The position numbers and the translations under genes are program-made. The notes under the pieces are model-generated. The model saw only the letters and a list, made by a program, of their open reading frames with translations. It was not told the origin of the DNA and did no database searches. From DAOUKH01 sp965219875 (GTDB lineage: Bacteria > Chloroflexota > Dehalococcoidia > SHYB01), in assembly GCA_965219875.1 (NCBI GenBank), contig CBDCOW010000003.1, positions 248,001 to 312,000 on the forward strand: DNA of 64,000 nucleotides, written 5' to 3'. Positions 51,952-61,556 of this stretch are shown here, one piece after another. Numbering within the stretch: the first letter of the stretch is position 1; each line of letters opens with the position of its first letter.

Positions 51952-53232
51952 CTAGTCGAGGCGGCGGATCTCGGTGCGGCCGAGGCCGAGGTAGAGCGCG
52001 AACAGCCCCATCACCGCCCCCGAGCCGGCAAGGGCCCACCGGATGCCGGTGAACTCGGCGATCGAGCCGATGATCACCGCGCCGACCAGATGCATCCCGA
52101 ACATGACCATCAGGAAGCTGAGCACACGCCCCCGATAGGCGTCATCGACGTTCGTCTGCACCAAGATATTGTTGATCGTGTTGAAGCCCGTGCTGATGGC
52201 TCCGAGGACGATCATCATGACGAGGGCCGAGGCCATATTGGGCGATACCGCCAGGAGCGCCACCGCCGCGCCCCAGGCCACACCGGATACGATGTAGGCC
52301 TTCCCTTTCGCCCGCATGTTCGACCAGGCTGCGATGACCAAGCTGCCAAGGAGCGCCCCCAACCCCGACATGCTCAGCAGCAGCCCGAATCCCTTCGGCC
52401 CCTGGCCCAGCACGTCGGCGACCGCGGGGAGCAGGTCGCGGAAGGGCAGTCCGATAAGCGTCGCCCCCAGTAGTCCAAGCACCAGCCACTTCAGAACCGA
52501 GTGACGCATCAGGTAGCCGACGCCTTCGGTGAAAGAAGTGAACGCCGACTCTTCCTTCACCCGCGCCGGCGCGCCGTCCGCCGTGAGGAACAGCGCCATG
52601 ATCGCAATCGAGACCACGTAGCCGCCCGCGACGGTGAAGTACACCGCCTCCGCCCCCAACCACCCGATCATGACGCCCCCGACCGCCGGCCCGATCAGCC
52701 GCATCGAGCTCATCGCCCCCGCGTTCAGCGCCAGCGCGTTCTGCAGGTGCTCCTTGCCCACCAGGTTGAACACGAACGCCTGCCGCGACGGCATGTGCAG
52801 GCTATTCGCCGCTCCGAATAATCCGGCGCTCACGAACAGGTGCCACACTTCGATCCGGTCCGCCGCTACCAGCACGCCCAGCACCGCGCCGTTGGCCAAA
52901 ATCAGGCTCTGCATCGAGATCATGATCGGCTTGTGGGCAAAACGGTCGGCGATCACGCCGCCCACCGGCGCGATGAACACCTGGGCGACGCCGCTCATCA
53001 GCAGGACCGCGCCGAGCATGAACTCTGATTCCGTCAGCTCCCAGGCCAACCAGCTCGTGACTACGAGCATGCTCTGGAACCCGATGCCGCTCCCCACGAA
53101 CGACACCATGTAACGGCGGTACTGCTGGACACTGAGCGACTGGAACGTCCCGCCCAGGCGGGAGCGCGACCGGCGTCTCCGGCGGGCGCCGGCCCGAGAA
53201 GCGGAGGCGGATGGCGGCGGTCGCTCTGTCAT
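51952..53232 (-). CDS. MFS transporter (EntS-like)
   Basis: 426-residue permease with about 12 helices and a basic N-terminus (Arg-rich, residues 10-25). The helix 2-3 loop GGVIADRFAHKPIM is the MFS signature (GxxxDRxxRR-like), and the protein resembles the MFS_3/enterobactin exporter group. ATG 53232 is used; a TTG six codons upstream is an alternative. It stands alone; the exported compound is unknown. Confidence 0.87.
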   Translation of the reverse strand: MTERPPPSASASRAGARRRRRSRSRLGGTFQSLSVQQYRRYMVSFVGSGIGFQSMLVVTSWLAWELTESEFMLGAVLLMSGVAQVFIAPVGGVIADRFAHKPIMISMQSLILANGAVLGVLVAADRIEVWHLFVSAGLFGAANSLHMPSRQAFVFNLVGKEHLQNALALNAGAMSSMRLIGPAVGGVMIGWLGAEAVYFTVAGGYVVSIAIMALFLTADGAPARVKEESAFTSFTEGVGYLMRHSVLKWLVLGLLGATLIGLPFRDLLPAVADVLGQGPKGFGLLLSMSGLGALLGSLVIAAWSNMRAKGKAYIVSGVAWGAAVALLAVSPNMASALVMMIVLGAISTGFNTINNILVQTNVDDAYRGRVLSFLMVMFGMHLVGAVIIGSIAEFTGIRWALAGSGAVMGLFALYLGLGRTEIRRLD

Positions 53233-53360
53233 AAGGGGGACGCGCCCCAAAGGAGACGCCCGGCAAGTCTAGCACGCACTCACACCTCTCAAGGGCGGGC
53301 GCACTTCAACGCTCTCCCTGTAGGGAAGCATGCTAACGGGGACGCGGCACGACCTCGAAG

Positions 53361-53588
53361 CTAGCCGCGGTCGAGGGGAAGGCGGGTCGTCTGCTCGACG
53401 GGGAAGGTCCACTCCGACATACGCGCGTCGATCGCGGCGGCGTTGCGCCGGGCTGCCTCATCGGCGCGCGGCTGCAGTAGCCCCGCATGCGTCCACGACG
53501 GCCCTCCGTAGCCGGGCGGATCGGCCCGCCAATGGTAGGGCTGCGTGACGGGGATCATGTGCTGTGGGGGATATCCGGACTGACTCAT
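53361..53588 (-). CDS. Small hypothetical protein
   Basis: 75 residues, not recognised: MSQSGYPPQHMIPVTQPYHW, then a Pro/Gly stretch, LLQPRADEAARRNAAAIDAR and WTFPVEQTTRLPLDRG. GGGAGGG four bases before the ATG supports translation. There is no membrane segment or signal. It lies between the MFS gene and the antiporter, both transcribed independently. Confidence 0.5.
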   Translation of the reverse strand: MSQSGYPPQHMIPVTQPYHWRADPPGYGGPSWTHAGLLQPRADEAARRNAAAIDARMSEWTFPVEQTTRLPLDRG

Positions 53589-53844
53589 GGAGCCCTCCCT
53601 CTTAGCCCAGTAGCTCTGTCGCGAACGCGCACTGCCATCGTACGCCCATGATAGACTACCGCCTCCGGCGGGCGCGAACCCTAGGGTCAGCCCGGTCGAC
53701 ATGGCCGGAGGCCATCCCAAACTCCGGGATGGAGAATCTTAGCCAAGGCTCTCTTGGAGCGCTGGCGCGAAGGTAGGCAGCGGCTTCCAACGCCATCCCC
53801 AGAACATTCGAGAGGGTTGCTAGGTTTCACTTGGTGACGCGGCC

Positions 53845-55467
53845 ATGATCCACGAGGCACTGCTCTCCATCGGGCTGCTCATTGTCGTCGCTAAGCTCGC
53901 CGAGGGGATCTTCCGCCGGTTCGGGCTGAACTCGATCGTAGCGTACGCGGTGACCGGCCTCATGCTTGGGCCTGTCGCCGGAATCGTCGAGCCGACGGGC
54001 GATCTCCAGATTCTGTTAGGCATCGGCGTCTTCGTCTTTTTCTTCCTCATTGGCCTTGATGAGATCGATATTGCCGGTTTCTTGTCGGCGATTCGCGGCC
54101 GGTTTTTTGTGGCGGCAACGGTATCGGTGGTTATATCGCTGCTCGCGGCTCTGGCCGTCACATCCGACATTCTCTACGACTTCCAGCTCGGCCTCGACTT
54201 CAATCACGCGCTCGCTCTCGCGGGAATCTTGTCACTGTCAAGCCTCGGCCTCGTGGCGAAAGTACTGGCCGACAAGGGCCGCCTCAAGGACCCGCTCGGC
54301 CTCCAGCTCTTCACCACGGTGATCATAGCCGAGCTGCTCGCCCTGCTTGTCGTCGGGTTCTCCATCGGCGAGCACGCCGAAGAGATGAGCGTGACCAGCG
54401 TGCTGATCCTGCTCGGCCAAATCGTAGGCTTCACTGTGTTGACCTGGTTCCTCGCGACACGAGTGATCCCCCGCTTGCTTGTTCTCCTGCAGCGCGTCCT
54501 CCACGTACCTCAACTTTCCTTTGGTTTGCTGCTCGGCGGGCTCTTCCTGATGGTTGTCGGCGCCGAGGAGATCGGTCTCCACGGCTCCATCGGCGCGCTG
54601 CTCTTCGGCGCAGCTTTGTCGGGGCTGCCCCATCAGGTGCGCCAGAGCGTCATGCCCGGCATAAGAAGTACGGCGGAAGGGCTGTTCGTGCCGCTCTTCT
54701 TCGCCTCCGCGGGCCTTCACATCAGCCTTTCGTTTACCGACCTGCCCCCGTGGACGATCGTGGCACTTGTCCTGATCCCCCTAGCGGGCAAGTTCGCCGG
54801 CGCCTTCATCGGGGCCAGTCTGACGCGGCTGAACATCTTGGTCCCGCTGGCCACCGGCCTGCTGGCGAAGGGCGTCGCCGAGGTCGCCCTGCTCCTCGTG
54901 CTCTTCGAAACCCACGTGATCGAACAGGATGTCTTCTCGCTGCTCGTGCTCATCATGTTCGTCTACATCCTGCTCATGCCCCCCGTTATTAGCTTCGCTG
55001 TCAATCGGGCCAAGACGCCGGAGAGCAGTGCCCTGCCCGAGACGATTCCGCCCTCCCTCGCCCGCTTCACCCTTGACGACGCCACCGTACAGGACATCCT
55101 CGACCGATCGTGGAATTACCCCGAGTCAACGCTATCGGTGCGGAACTTCGCCGACCGTTGGACCGTGCCACACCAACAGGACTACGTGGTTGTCGAGAAG
55201 GGAGCCCTCGCGGGGATCGTGTCGGTGAGCAAGCTGCGGTACCTCCCGAAAAGCGAATGGTCCAAGACCCCGCTGGAGAACGTCCTGAGCCACGACACGC
55301 CTAAGACCTGGCCCGACGAGCACCTCGAGGACGCGCTGCAGCGCATGACGGAGCACTCGCTGACCGTCATCCCGGTGGTGGACAGGGAAAGCAACGCGTT
55401 CCTGGGCACGATCACCAGCCGCGACATCCTGGACCTAATGCTGCTGGACGCCAAGGGCGAACACTAG
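53845..55467 (+). CDS. Cation/proton antiporter with CBS-like domains
   Basis: 540-residue membrane exchanger. Helices at residues 1-390 carry the CPA2 pattern (LNSIVAYAVTGLMLGPVAG, then LQLFTTVIIAELLALLV). The C-terminal 130 residues form a CBS pair (TVQDILDRSW and SLTVIPVVDRESNAFLGTITSRDIL) that would sense adenine nucleotides. A second antiporter (40614-41984) lacks this domain. ATG 53845. Regulation of ion exchange by energy state is inferred from the CBS domain. Confidence 0.87.
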   Translation: MIHEALLSIGLLIVVAKLAEGIFRRFGLNSIVAYAVTGLMLGPVAGIVEPTGDLQILLGIGVFVFFFLIGLDEIDIAGFLSAIRGRFFVAATVSVVISLLAALAVTSDILYDFQLGLDFNHALALAGILSLSSLGLVAKVLADKGRLKDPLGLQLFTTVIIAELLALLVVGFSIGEHAEEMSVTSVLILLGQIVGFTVLTWFLATRVIPRLLVLLQRVLHVPQLSFGLLLGGLFLMVVGAEEIGLHGSIGALLFGAALSGLPHQVRQSVMPGIRSTAEGLFVPLFFASAGLHISLSFTDLPPWTIVALVLIPLAGKFAGAFIGASLTRLNILVPLATGLLAKGVAEVALLLVLFETHVIEQDVFSLLVLIMFVYILLMPPVISFAVNRAKTPESSALPETIPPSLARFTLDDATVQDILDRSWNYPESTLSVRNFADRWTVPHQQDYVVVEKGALAGIVSVSKLRYLPKSEWSKTPLENVLSHDTPKTWPDEHLEDALQRMTEHSLTVIPVVDRESNAFLGTITSRDILDLMLLDAKGEH

Positions 55468-55780
55468 CGGCAGGCCCACGCACTCCCGAGTGCAAAAAGG
55501 GGTGACTGGGGAGTTCCGCCGGCGTCGCCGCGATTCCGGCAGTCGGCATCGTCCGGGCGCTGTCGCTCGCCACGCCCCGGCCTGCGGTCGAGGCTCCTGC
55601 CTATGCCGCCCACGCGCTCGCTTTGTTCGTGCCTCGCAGCGGCGATGCCCACATCTCCAACGCGTCCGGTCAAGGACAGCGTGCGGCCGCCGAGCAAGCG
55701 TCGTTGGCGGGCTCACGGCGTTCTGCTACACTCCGCCAATCCCGAACCCAAGACTGATCGGAACCGAAGCGAGGGGTCCG
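55468..55780 (+). other. Intergenic region
   Basis: No supported gene. A short dyad GCACTC-CC-GAGTGC lies at 55480-55493, without a T-tract. The reading frames that run through it are upstream extensions of the hydrolase frame without a start site. Confidence 0.5.
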
Positions 55781-56905
55781 ATGCACTACAACGTTATCTC
55801 AGCGGACAGCCACATCGACGTCAAGTACCTGCCAGAGGACCTCTTCGTTTCAAACGCACCGGCGGAATGGAAGGACCAGGTCCCCCGCATCGTGGAAACA
55901 AGCGAAGGAAAGAAGTGGTTTTCCGAGGGGACCGACCTATCGGCCCGCTTGCCCAACGCCAACATGGGATTCTTCGAGCGCGGCTTCTCCAAACGTATCG
56001 ACCGCATGTTCGACGCGGGCTTTTTCGATGGGCGGTCTCACCCGACCGATCCCGAGCTGCGCATGAAGCACCAGGACATCGACGGCATCGACGCGGAGGT
56101 CATCTACGGCGTCCTGCACCTCGGCAATCACATCGAGAGCCGGGAGTTGCTCAACCTTATCTACCGGACCTACAACACCTGGGTGGCCGACTTCTGCAAA
56201 GCAAACCCGGACCGTCTGGCCGGGCTGGCCTGTTTGCCGAACGAAGATCCCGTGGCCGCCGCCGCCGAGCTGCGACGGGTAGCCGCGCTGGGGATCAGGG
56301 GGGCCGAGTTCGCGGTATCGACCGCGGCGAAGCCGGTGTGGCACAAGGACTGGTTTCCGCTCTGGGAGGCCGCGGCGGAATGCAACACCCCCATATCGTT
56401 CCACACGACCGGCCTTCCGACGCGGGAGCCTGACGACGCGGAGACCAAGGAGTACACCGCGCAGTACCTCGGCACATGGCTGACGATGTTCCAGCTCGCC
56501 GGCGCGGAGTCTCTCGCGAGTATCCTCTTCTCCGGCGCCCTCGACCGCTTCCCGGACTTCAAGTTCGTGTTGGGCGAGTCGGGGGTCGCGTGGATCCCGT
56601 TCATACTCGGGCGAGTGGACGAGAAGTACGAGGACCGCTACACCTATCTCAACTTCTCGATGCCGCCGAGCGGCTATTGGCGGCGTCAGGGTTATACGAC
56701 GTTTCAGCAGGAGTCCACCGTCGCGGATGTGATTCAGCTGGTGGGCGAGGACAATGTTCTCTGGGGCTCGGACTACCCGCATTCCGATGGCGTTTGGCCC
56801 GACTCACAGGACGTTATCGCGAAGGACTTGGGCCCTCTGAATGACCGTGTTCGCCAGAAGGTGATCCGCGACAACACCGGGACGCTCTACGGATTTCTAA
56901 ATTAG
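55781..56905 (+). CDS. Amidohydrolase family 2 metal-dependent hydrolase
   Basis: 374-residue TIM-barrel hydrolase of the decarboxylase/amidohydrolase-2 group. It begins VISADSHID (metal ligand motif in place of HxH: Asp-Ser-His). ISFHTTG supplies the middle His and LWGSDYPHSDG the terminal Asp. Typical of many such genes in the SAR202-like gene set. ATG 55781 precedes the first metal strand. Substrate may be an aromatic acid or lactone; unknown. Confidence 0.86.
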   Translation: MHYNVISADSHIDVKYLPEDLFVSNAPAEWKDQVPRIVETSEGKKWFSEGTDLSARLPNANMGFFERGFSKRIDRMFDAGFFDGRSHPTDPELRMKHQDIDGIDAEVIYGVLHLGNHIESRELLNLIYRTYNTWVADFCKANPDRLAGLACLPNEDPVAAAAELRRVAALGIRGAEFAVSTAAKPVWHKDWFPLWEAAAECNTPISFHTTGLPTREPDDAETKEYTAQYLGTWLTMFQLAGAESLASILFSGALDRFPDFKFVLGESGVAWIPFILGRVDEKYEDRYTYLNFSMPPSGYWRRQGYTTFQQESTVADVIQLVGEDNVLWGSDYPHSDGVWPDSQDVIAKDLGPLNDRVRQKVIRDNTGTLYGFLN

Positions 56906-57035
56906 CCCGGATGCCCTTCAGTCTCGGGAGCGGCGGTCCGCTCGGCCGATAGCGCGGACCTACGTCTAGCCGCTTGGCCGCAACCCGCCGGACGTAACCA
57001 GGGCGCGACAGAGCGGTAGTCGTTGGAGGACGCCG

Positions 57036-57962
57036 TTGCGCAGATACATCTTCCTTCGAATCGTTCAGGCGCTCTTCGTCGCCGTCGCGGTTTCGATCAT
57101 CGTGTTCGTCCTAGTTCGGCTATCCGGCGACCCGGTGAACGTCATCCTTCCGATCAACGCGACCCCGGAAGACCGGGCACGGCTTACCGCTCTGTGGGGA
57201 CTGGACGATCCGCTCCTGAGTCAATACTGGACGTTCGTCAAGAACGCCGCGCGCGGCGACTTTGGGGACTCGATCAAGTTCCCCGGCAAAACGGCGCTTG
57301 GTGTTATCGGAGAACGCACGGTCGCCAGCTTGCAGTTAGCCCTGGGCGCTCTCCTCCTGGCCGGCGCGGTCGCGCTGCCCTTGGGCGTGATCAGCGCGGT
57401 GAAGAAGGATACGCCCTTAGACTTCTTCGGCAAGACGTTCGCCATTCTGGGCCAATCGGTGCCGCCGTTCTGGACGGGGATCGTGCTCGTGTGGGTCTTC
57501 GCGGTCACGCTCGATTGGCTGCCAGTGGCGGGCCGCGGGGGGTTCTCCCACTTCATCTTGCCGGTGGTCACGCTCGGGTGGTTTCAGATGGCCCCGCTCA
57601 TGCGCCTCGTCCGCTCATCGATGCTGGACGCCCTGGAGAGCGAATACGTAAAGCTGGCCCGGATCAAGGGCGTGCCGGAGTGGAAGGTTGTCTGGAAACA
57701 CTGCCTGCGCAATGCCGCGATCGTGCCGCTGACCTATTTCGGGCTCATCGCGGGCTTTCTCGTCACCGGTACCGTCGTCGTCGAGACGGTGTTCGCGTGG
57801 CCCGGGATTGGCTTGCTTGCGTTTGACGCGATCACCGGACGGGACTTCCACGTGGTGCAGGCCGTGGTGATTCTGACGGCGGTGGCGTTCCTCACGATCA
57901 ACCTCACGGTCGATATCCTTTACGGATACGTTGATCCTCGTATCCGGTACGTCGAACGGTAG
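57036..57962 (+). CDS. ABC transporter permease, DppB-type
   Basis: 308-residue inner-membrane permease of the peptide/nickel family. Six helices; the N-terminal RYIFLRIVQALFVAVAVSII and the EAA loop (EYVKLARIKGVPEWKVVWKH) are conserved. TTG start with GGAGG seven bases upstream. It forms a heterodimer with the next product; the nucleotide-binding subunits are not in the window. Confidence 0.92.
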   Translation: MRRYIFLRIVQALFVAVAVSIIVFVLVRLSGDPVNVILPINATPEDRARLTALWGLDDPLLSQYWTFVKNAARGDFGDSIKFPGKTALGVIGERTVASLQLALGALLLAGAVALPLGVISAVKKDTPLDFFGKTFAILGQSVPPFWTGIVLVWVFAVTLDWLPVAGRGGFSHFILPVVTLGWFQMAPLMRLVRSSMLDALESEYVKLARIKGVPEWKVVWKHCLRNAAIVPLTYFGLIAGFLVTGTVVVETVFAWPGIGLLAFDAITGRDFHVVQAVVILTAVAFLTINLTVDILYGYVDPRIRYVER

Positions 57963-57968
57963 CGGGGC

Positions 57969-59051
57969 GTGATGCGGGTTCCAGGCGACAAGGCCGCGGC
58001 GCTGATCAGAGACAGTTTCAGCCGTCTGCCCAGCCCAAAGTCGGTCATAGCCAAGACGCGCCGCTATCCCGTCATACCGGTGACGGTGCTGCTCCTCGTG
58101 CTGATCATACCGGCCATCTTCGCGGACCTCATAGCACCGCACGATCATCTTTCCGTCGACCCTGCCCAGCGGCTCCAGCCGCCGGGATGGGTCGGGCCAA
58201 AGGTCATCAGCAAGACCGTCGTCGACAGAGTCCAAGACCGTGACACGGAGATGTCCCTAGCGGCGGCGCGGTCGCTTCGTCCCGGGAACGGCCTGGGGCA
58301 GAGTCCGAACCTGCCCGAGCTCGCCTCGGTGGGCGACGAGGTCCAAATCGTCACCGGCGTGGGAGGCAATTGGTCCCGGCCGCTAGGGACGGACAAGCTG
58401 GGGCGCGATATCGTCAGCCGTCTGATCCACGGCTCCCGTCTCTCCCTCATCGTGGCGCTGCTTGTCATAGGGACCTCCGGGGCGCTCGGGACGTCGCTCG
58501 GGCTGATCGCCGGGTACCAGAGGGGGTGGGCGGACTTTCTCATCTCCAGGGCCGTCGACTTTTTCCTGGCCATCCCGCCGCTGCTGATCGCGCTTGTCCT
58601 CGTGCTCGTTTACCGAACGAGCCTGTGGATTGTGGTCATCGTCATCGCCGTCCAGCTGTGGGCGGTCTACGCGCGCATGGTGCGGGGCGAGACGTTGACC
58701 TTGATGGAGCAGGGGTACATCGACCGGGCCCGCGTGGCGGGCGCGTCGGGAGCCCGCATCATTGCCCGCCATCTGTTCCCGAACTTGGTCAACAGCCTTA
58801 TCGTGCTCAGCACGCTCCAGATCGGGTTCGTCATCATCTTCGAGTCGGCCCTCAGCTTCCTCGGCGTCGGGATCCCGAGCCCCGCTCCGTCATGGGGCAG
58901 CATCGTCGCGGACGGCCGCGACCTCATCATCCAGTCGGGCTGGTGGGTCTCCATCTTCTCCGGCGCCGCGATCGCGTTGACGGTGCTCTCCGCCAACCTG
59001 CTAGGCGACTGGCTCCGCGACGAGCTCGATCCGAAACTGAGGCACTTGTAG
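57969..59051 (+). CDS. ABC transporter permease, DppC-type
   Basis: 360-residue second permease. After TM1 (near 40) a long periplasmic loop (about 60-135) is inserted, then GTDKLGRDIVSRLIHGSRLSL, the family hallmark, and the EAA loop (GYIDRARVAGASGARIIARH). The frame begins with GTG followed by ATG; ATG 57972 is equally likely. Six bases after DppB. It imports peptide-like or other organic solutes with the binding protein at 59654. Confidence 0.92.
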   Translation: MMRVPGDKAAALIRDSFSRLPSPKSVIAKTRRYPVIPVTVLLLVLIIPAIFADLIAPHDHLSVDPAQRLQPPGWVGPKVISKTVVDRVQDRDTEMSLAAARSLRPGNGLGQSPNLPELASVGDEVQIVTGVGGNWSRPLGTDKLGRDIVSRLIHGSRLSLIVALLVIGTSGALGTSLGLIAGYQRGWADFLISRAVDFFLAIPPLLIALVLVLVYRTSLWIVVIVIAVQLWAVYARMVRGETLTLMEQGYIDRARVAGASGARIIARHLFPNLVNSLIVLSTLQIGFVIIFESALSFLGVGIPSPAPSWGSIVADGRDLIIQSGWWVSIFSGAAIALTVLSANLLGDWLRDELDPKLRHL

Positions 59052-59085
59052 CCTCCCAACGTCGACGGGTGAGAAGGGGCAGCGC

Positions 59086-59508
59086 ATGTCAGAGCAAAAC
59101 AAGGAAATCATTCGGCGGTACTACGATTCGATGAACCGGGGCGACGTGGCGGCCAGGGACACCTTCTGGGCCGAAGACATCGTCTGGCACGGAAACCAGG
59201 CGGAAGGGGCGGGCCAAGGACTGGAGAGCTCGGTCGATCTCCACGACCAGATCAAGAACGCCTTCTCCGGCCTTCACGCCACCATCGACGACATGGTCGC
59301 GGAAGACGACAAGGTCGTGGCGCGGTTCACGGCGACGGGCATTCACACAGGGCCGCTTCCAGGCGTCGAGCCGACCGGGAAGCCCGTCACCTGGACCGGG
59401 ATCGCCATCTACCGGATCGTGGACGAGAAAATCGCCGAGGACTGGTTCAACGACACGTTCAACGAGCAAGTCCGGCAGTTGCGGGAATCGCAGAGCGCGG
59501 CGGGCTAG
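59086..59508 (+). CDS. SnoaL/NTF2-like protein
   Basis: 140-residue cone-fold protein: EIIRRYYDSMNRGDV, FWAEDIVWHG and, near the end, GIAIYRIVDEKIAEDWF. Members include polyketide cyclases and small esterases. It sits inside the importer cluster between permease and binding-protein genes, so it may handle the imported compound. Reaction unknown. Confidence 0.8.
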   Translation: MSEQNKEIIRRYYDSMNRGDVAARDTFWAEDIVWHGNQAEGAGQGLESSVDLHDQIKNAFSGLHATIDDMVAEDDKVVARFTATGIHTGPLPGVEPTGKPVTWTGIAIYRIVDEKIAEDWFNDTFNEQVRQLRESQSAAG

Positions 59509-59576
59509 GTGTTCAGGGTCGTCGTTTGCCGCACGCTGGAAGCACTTTTGGTTAAGGCGATTACGAAGACTTCAGT

Positions 59577-59606
59577 TTGACAACCCAGAAAAGGGCGGTC
59601 TAGAAT
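59577..59606 (+). promoter_or_regulatory. Promoter of the peptide-type binding-protein gene
   Basis: TTGACA, 18-base spacer, TAGAAT, about 47 bases before the ATG. The binding protein thus likely has its own promoter and higher expression than the permeases. Confidence 0.7.
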
Positions 59607-59653
59607 CCGCCATCTCTTGCGGGATGCCCATGCGGGCATAAGGGAGGGGAGCC

Positions 59654-61459
59654 ATGCGTTCCAAGACCTGGATTAGTTTCGTTGTGGGGCTAGCCGTCGT
59701 GGCCCTAATTGCGGCAGCCTGCACGGGGGTTGAAGGACCACCAGGACCGGCCGGGCCGGCAGGACCGGCGGGATCGCAAGGACCGGCGGGATCGCAAGGA
59801 CCGGCGGGACCGCAAGGACCGGCAGGGGGCGATGCCATGATGCCGAAGGACACGCCCACAGCCATGCCGGAGCCGACGGCCACGGCCATGCCAGCGCCAA
59901 CGCCGACGCCGACGCCGGAGGCCATGCCCGAGCCAACCGCGATGATGATGCCGGCAGTGAGCCGCTTGGTTGTGGCCGCGCCGTTCGAGCTGGAGGGGAA
60001 CGACCCCTACGCGGTACGCCCGGCCGAGATCGCGGTCCAAGGGCTGCCTTTCGAGGGCCTCTCCGAAGAGGACCCCGACTACACCTTCCAGCCGCAGCTT
60101 GCCGAGAGCTGGGAGACGTCCGACCTCAAGACCTGGACGTTCAAGCTGAGACAAGGCGTCCCGTTCCACTTCGATAACGGCGAGTTCACCTCGGCGGACG
60201 TCCGCTTCACCATGGAGCAGCAGACGAGAGAGGACTCCCTCGTCACCGAGAAGGACAAGATCGCCGGCTGGCTCGAAACGCTGCAGACCCCTGACGACTA
60301 CACCGTCATCATCACGTCCGAAACGATCGACCCCGTGATGTGTTGCGACCAAGGGATCGACCGCGCGACCTGGGGCATGATGCTCAGCAAGGCCTACTTC
60401 GATGCGACGGGCCCGCAAGGACTGCAGGACCGAATGGTAGGCACCGGGCCGTACCAATTCGTCGAGCGCAAGCCGGGCGAGTCGGTCATCTTCGAGCGCG
60501 TGGCGTACGAACACTACCGCGTGACGCCCGAATTCCCCGAAGTCGAGGTCCGCAACATCGGCGAGGCCTCAACGAGGCTGGCGCTCCTCGTAAATGGGGG
60601 CATCCACCTGACCCTGCTCCCCTCGGACCTTAACGCGGCGGCGATCGCGGGCGGCATGGAAGTCGTGGACGCCGTCTCGCCGAGCGTGCTGGTGGCCGGT
60701 ATGTTCGGCGGGCTCTTCCTCGAGTCCGACGAGGCCTACGACCCAAACAATCCGTTCACCAACGTGAAGGTCCGCGAGGCGCTCAACCGGGCCATCGACC
60801 GCGATACGATCCAGGACTCCATCCTCGGAGGCCGGGGCATCGACATGGCCGTCGCCCTTTGGGGTGACGAACGCCCCGGCGTCACCGAGACCCTACAGGC
60901 CAGGTTCAACGACGCCTACGGCTACGATCCAGATAGAGCGCGGGCGCTCCTAGCCGAGGCCGGCTACCCGAATGGCTTCGACACGACGGTGTTTCTCGTC
61001 CCGCGCGTCCAGCTTCCCGGCGTCGAAGACGTGGGTGAAACGATCGGGAACGCGTGGCAGGACATCGGCGTCAACGTGACTTTCGAAGAGGCGGAGTGGG
61101 CGACGTACATCGGGAAGATCGTTCAGAAGCAGAACGTCAACGAGTTCACCATCCTGGCAGCCGACCGCGACCAGCCCCTTGCGCTCTACCGGCTGATCTA
61201 CTACAGCGGCGGGTGCTGTCACATCTTCGACAGCGAGTTCCTCGACGAGAAGTTCGAGGCGTTGGGAGGGACCGATAACTTTGCGGCCCGCGAGGCGCTC
61301 TTCCTGGAAGCCTACACCCACCTGTTCGAGCAATACTCGACCGTGCCGTTGTGGTGGATCCAGGCGCAGTTCGTGATGAACCCCGAGGTTATCGCCGAGT
61401 ACCGGACGTCCGGCCAGCGGCCGCCTCGCCACTTGGAGTACATCAAGGCAGCTACCTAA
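59654..61459 (+). CDS. Peptide/nickel-type binding lipoprotein with collagen-like linker
   Basis: 601-residue family 5 solute-binding protein (SBP_bac_5). A signal peptide with lipid Cys23 is followed by ten perfect Gly-X-Y triplets (28-57, GPPGPAGPAG...), then a Thr/Pro/Met/Glu-rich linker (65-98). The binding fold starts near residue 104. Family marks include DLKTWTFKLRQGVPFHFDNG and NPFTNVKVREALNRAIDR. GGAGGGG precedes the ATG. The collagen-like stretch could form a trimeric stalk. Partners are the DppBC-type permeases at 57036-59051. Confidence 0.92.
   Translation: MRSKTWISFVVGLAVVALIAAACTGVEGPPGPAGPAGPAGSQGPAGSQGPAGPQGPAGGDAMMPKDTPTAMPEPTATAMPAPTPTPTPEAMPEPTAMMMPAVSRLVVAAPFELEGNDPYAVRPAEIAVQGLPFEGLSEEDPDYTFQPQLAESWETSDLKTWTFKLRQGVPFHFDNGEFTSADVRFTMEQQTREDSLVTEKDKIAGWLETLQTPDDYTVIITSETIDPVMCCDQGIDRATWGMMLSKAYFDATGPQGLQDRMVGTGPYQFVERKPGESVIFERVAYEHYRVTPEFPEVEVRNIGEASTRLALLVNGGIHLTLLPSDLNAAAIAGGMEVVDAVSPSVLVAGMFGGLFLESDEAYDPNNPFTNVKVREALNRAIDRDTIQDSILGGRGIDMAVALWGDERPGVTETLQARFNDAYGYDPDRARALLAEAGYPNGFDTTVFLVPRVQLPGVEDVGETIGNAWQDIGVNVTFEEAEWATYIGKIVQKQNVNEFTILAADRDQPLALYRLIYYSGGCCHIFDSEFLDEKFEALGGTDNFAAREALFLEAYTHLFEQYSTVPLWWIQAQFVMNPEVIAEYRTSGQRPPRHLEYIKAAT
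59735..59824. repeat. Coding repeat of Gly-X-Y triplets
   Basis: Direct repeats of an 18-base unit GGACCGGCGGGATCGCAA and variants encode the ten collagen-like triplets. Copy number could vary by slippage. Confidence 0.8.
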
Positions 61460-61556
61460 CGCGCGCCAAACATCAGAGAGAAGCACGGCCCCAGCATGAC
61501 GGACGCCCGGATGCTGGGGCCGTCTCTTTCTCTCCACACCCGTCGAGGTAAGGTCG

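Noticed and set aside
59735..59824. Gly-Pro repeats as low-complexity artefact
   Set aside because: They follow a lipoprotein signal and stay in frame with a full SBP_bac_5 domain, so the stretch is real coding sequence.
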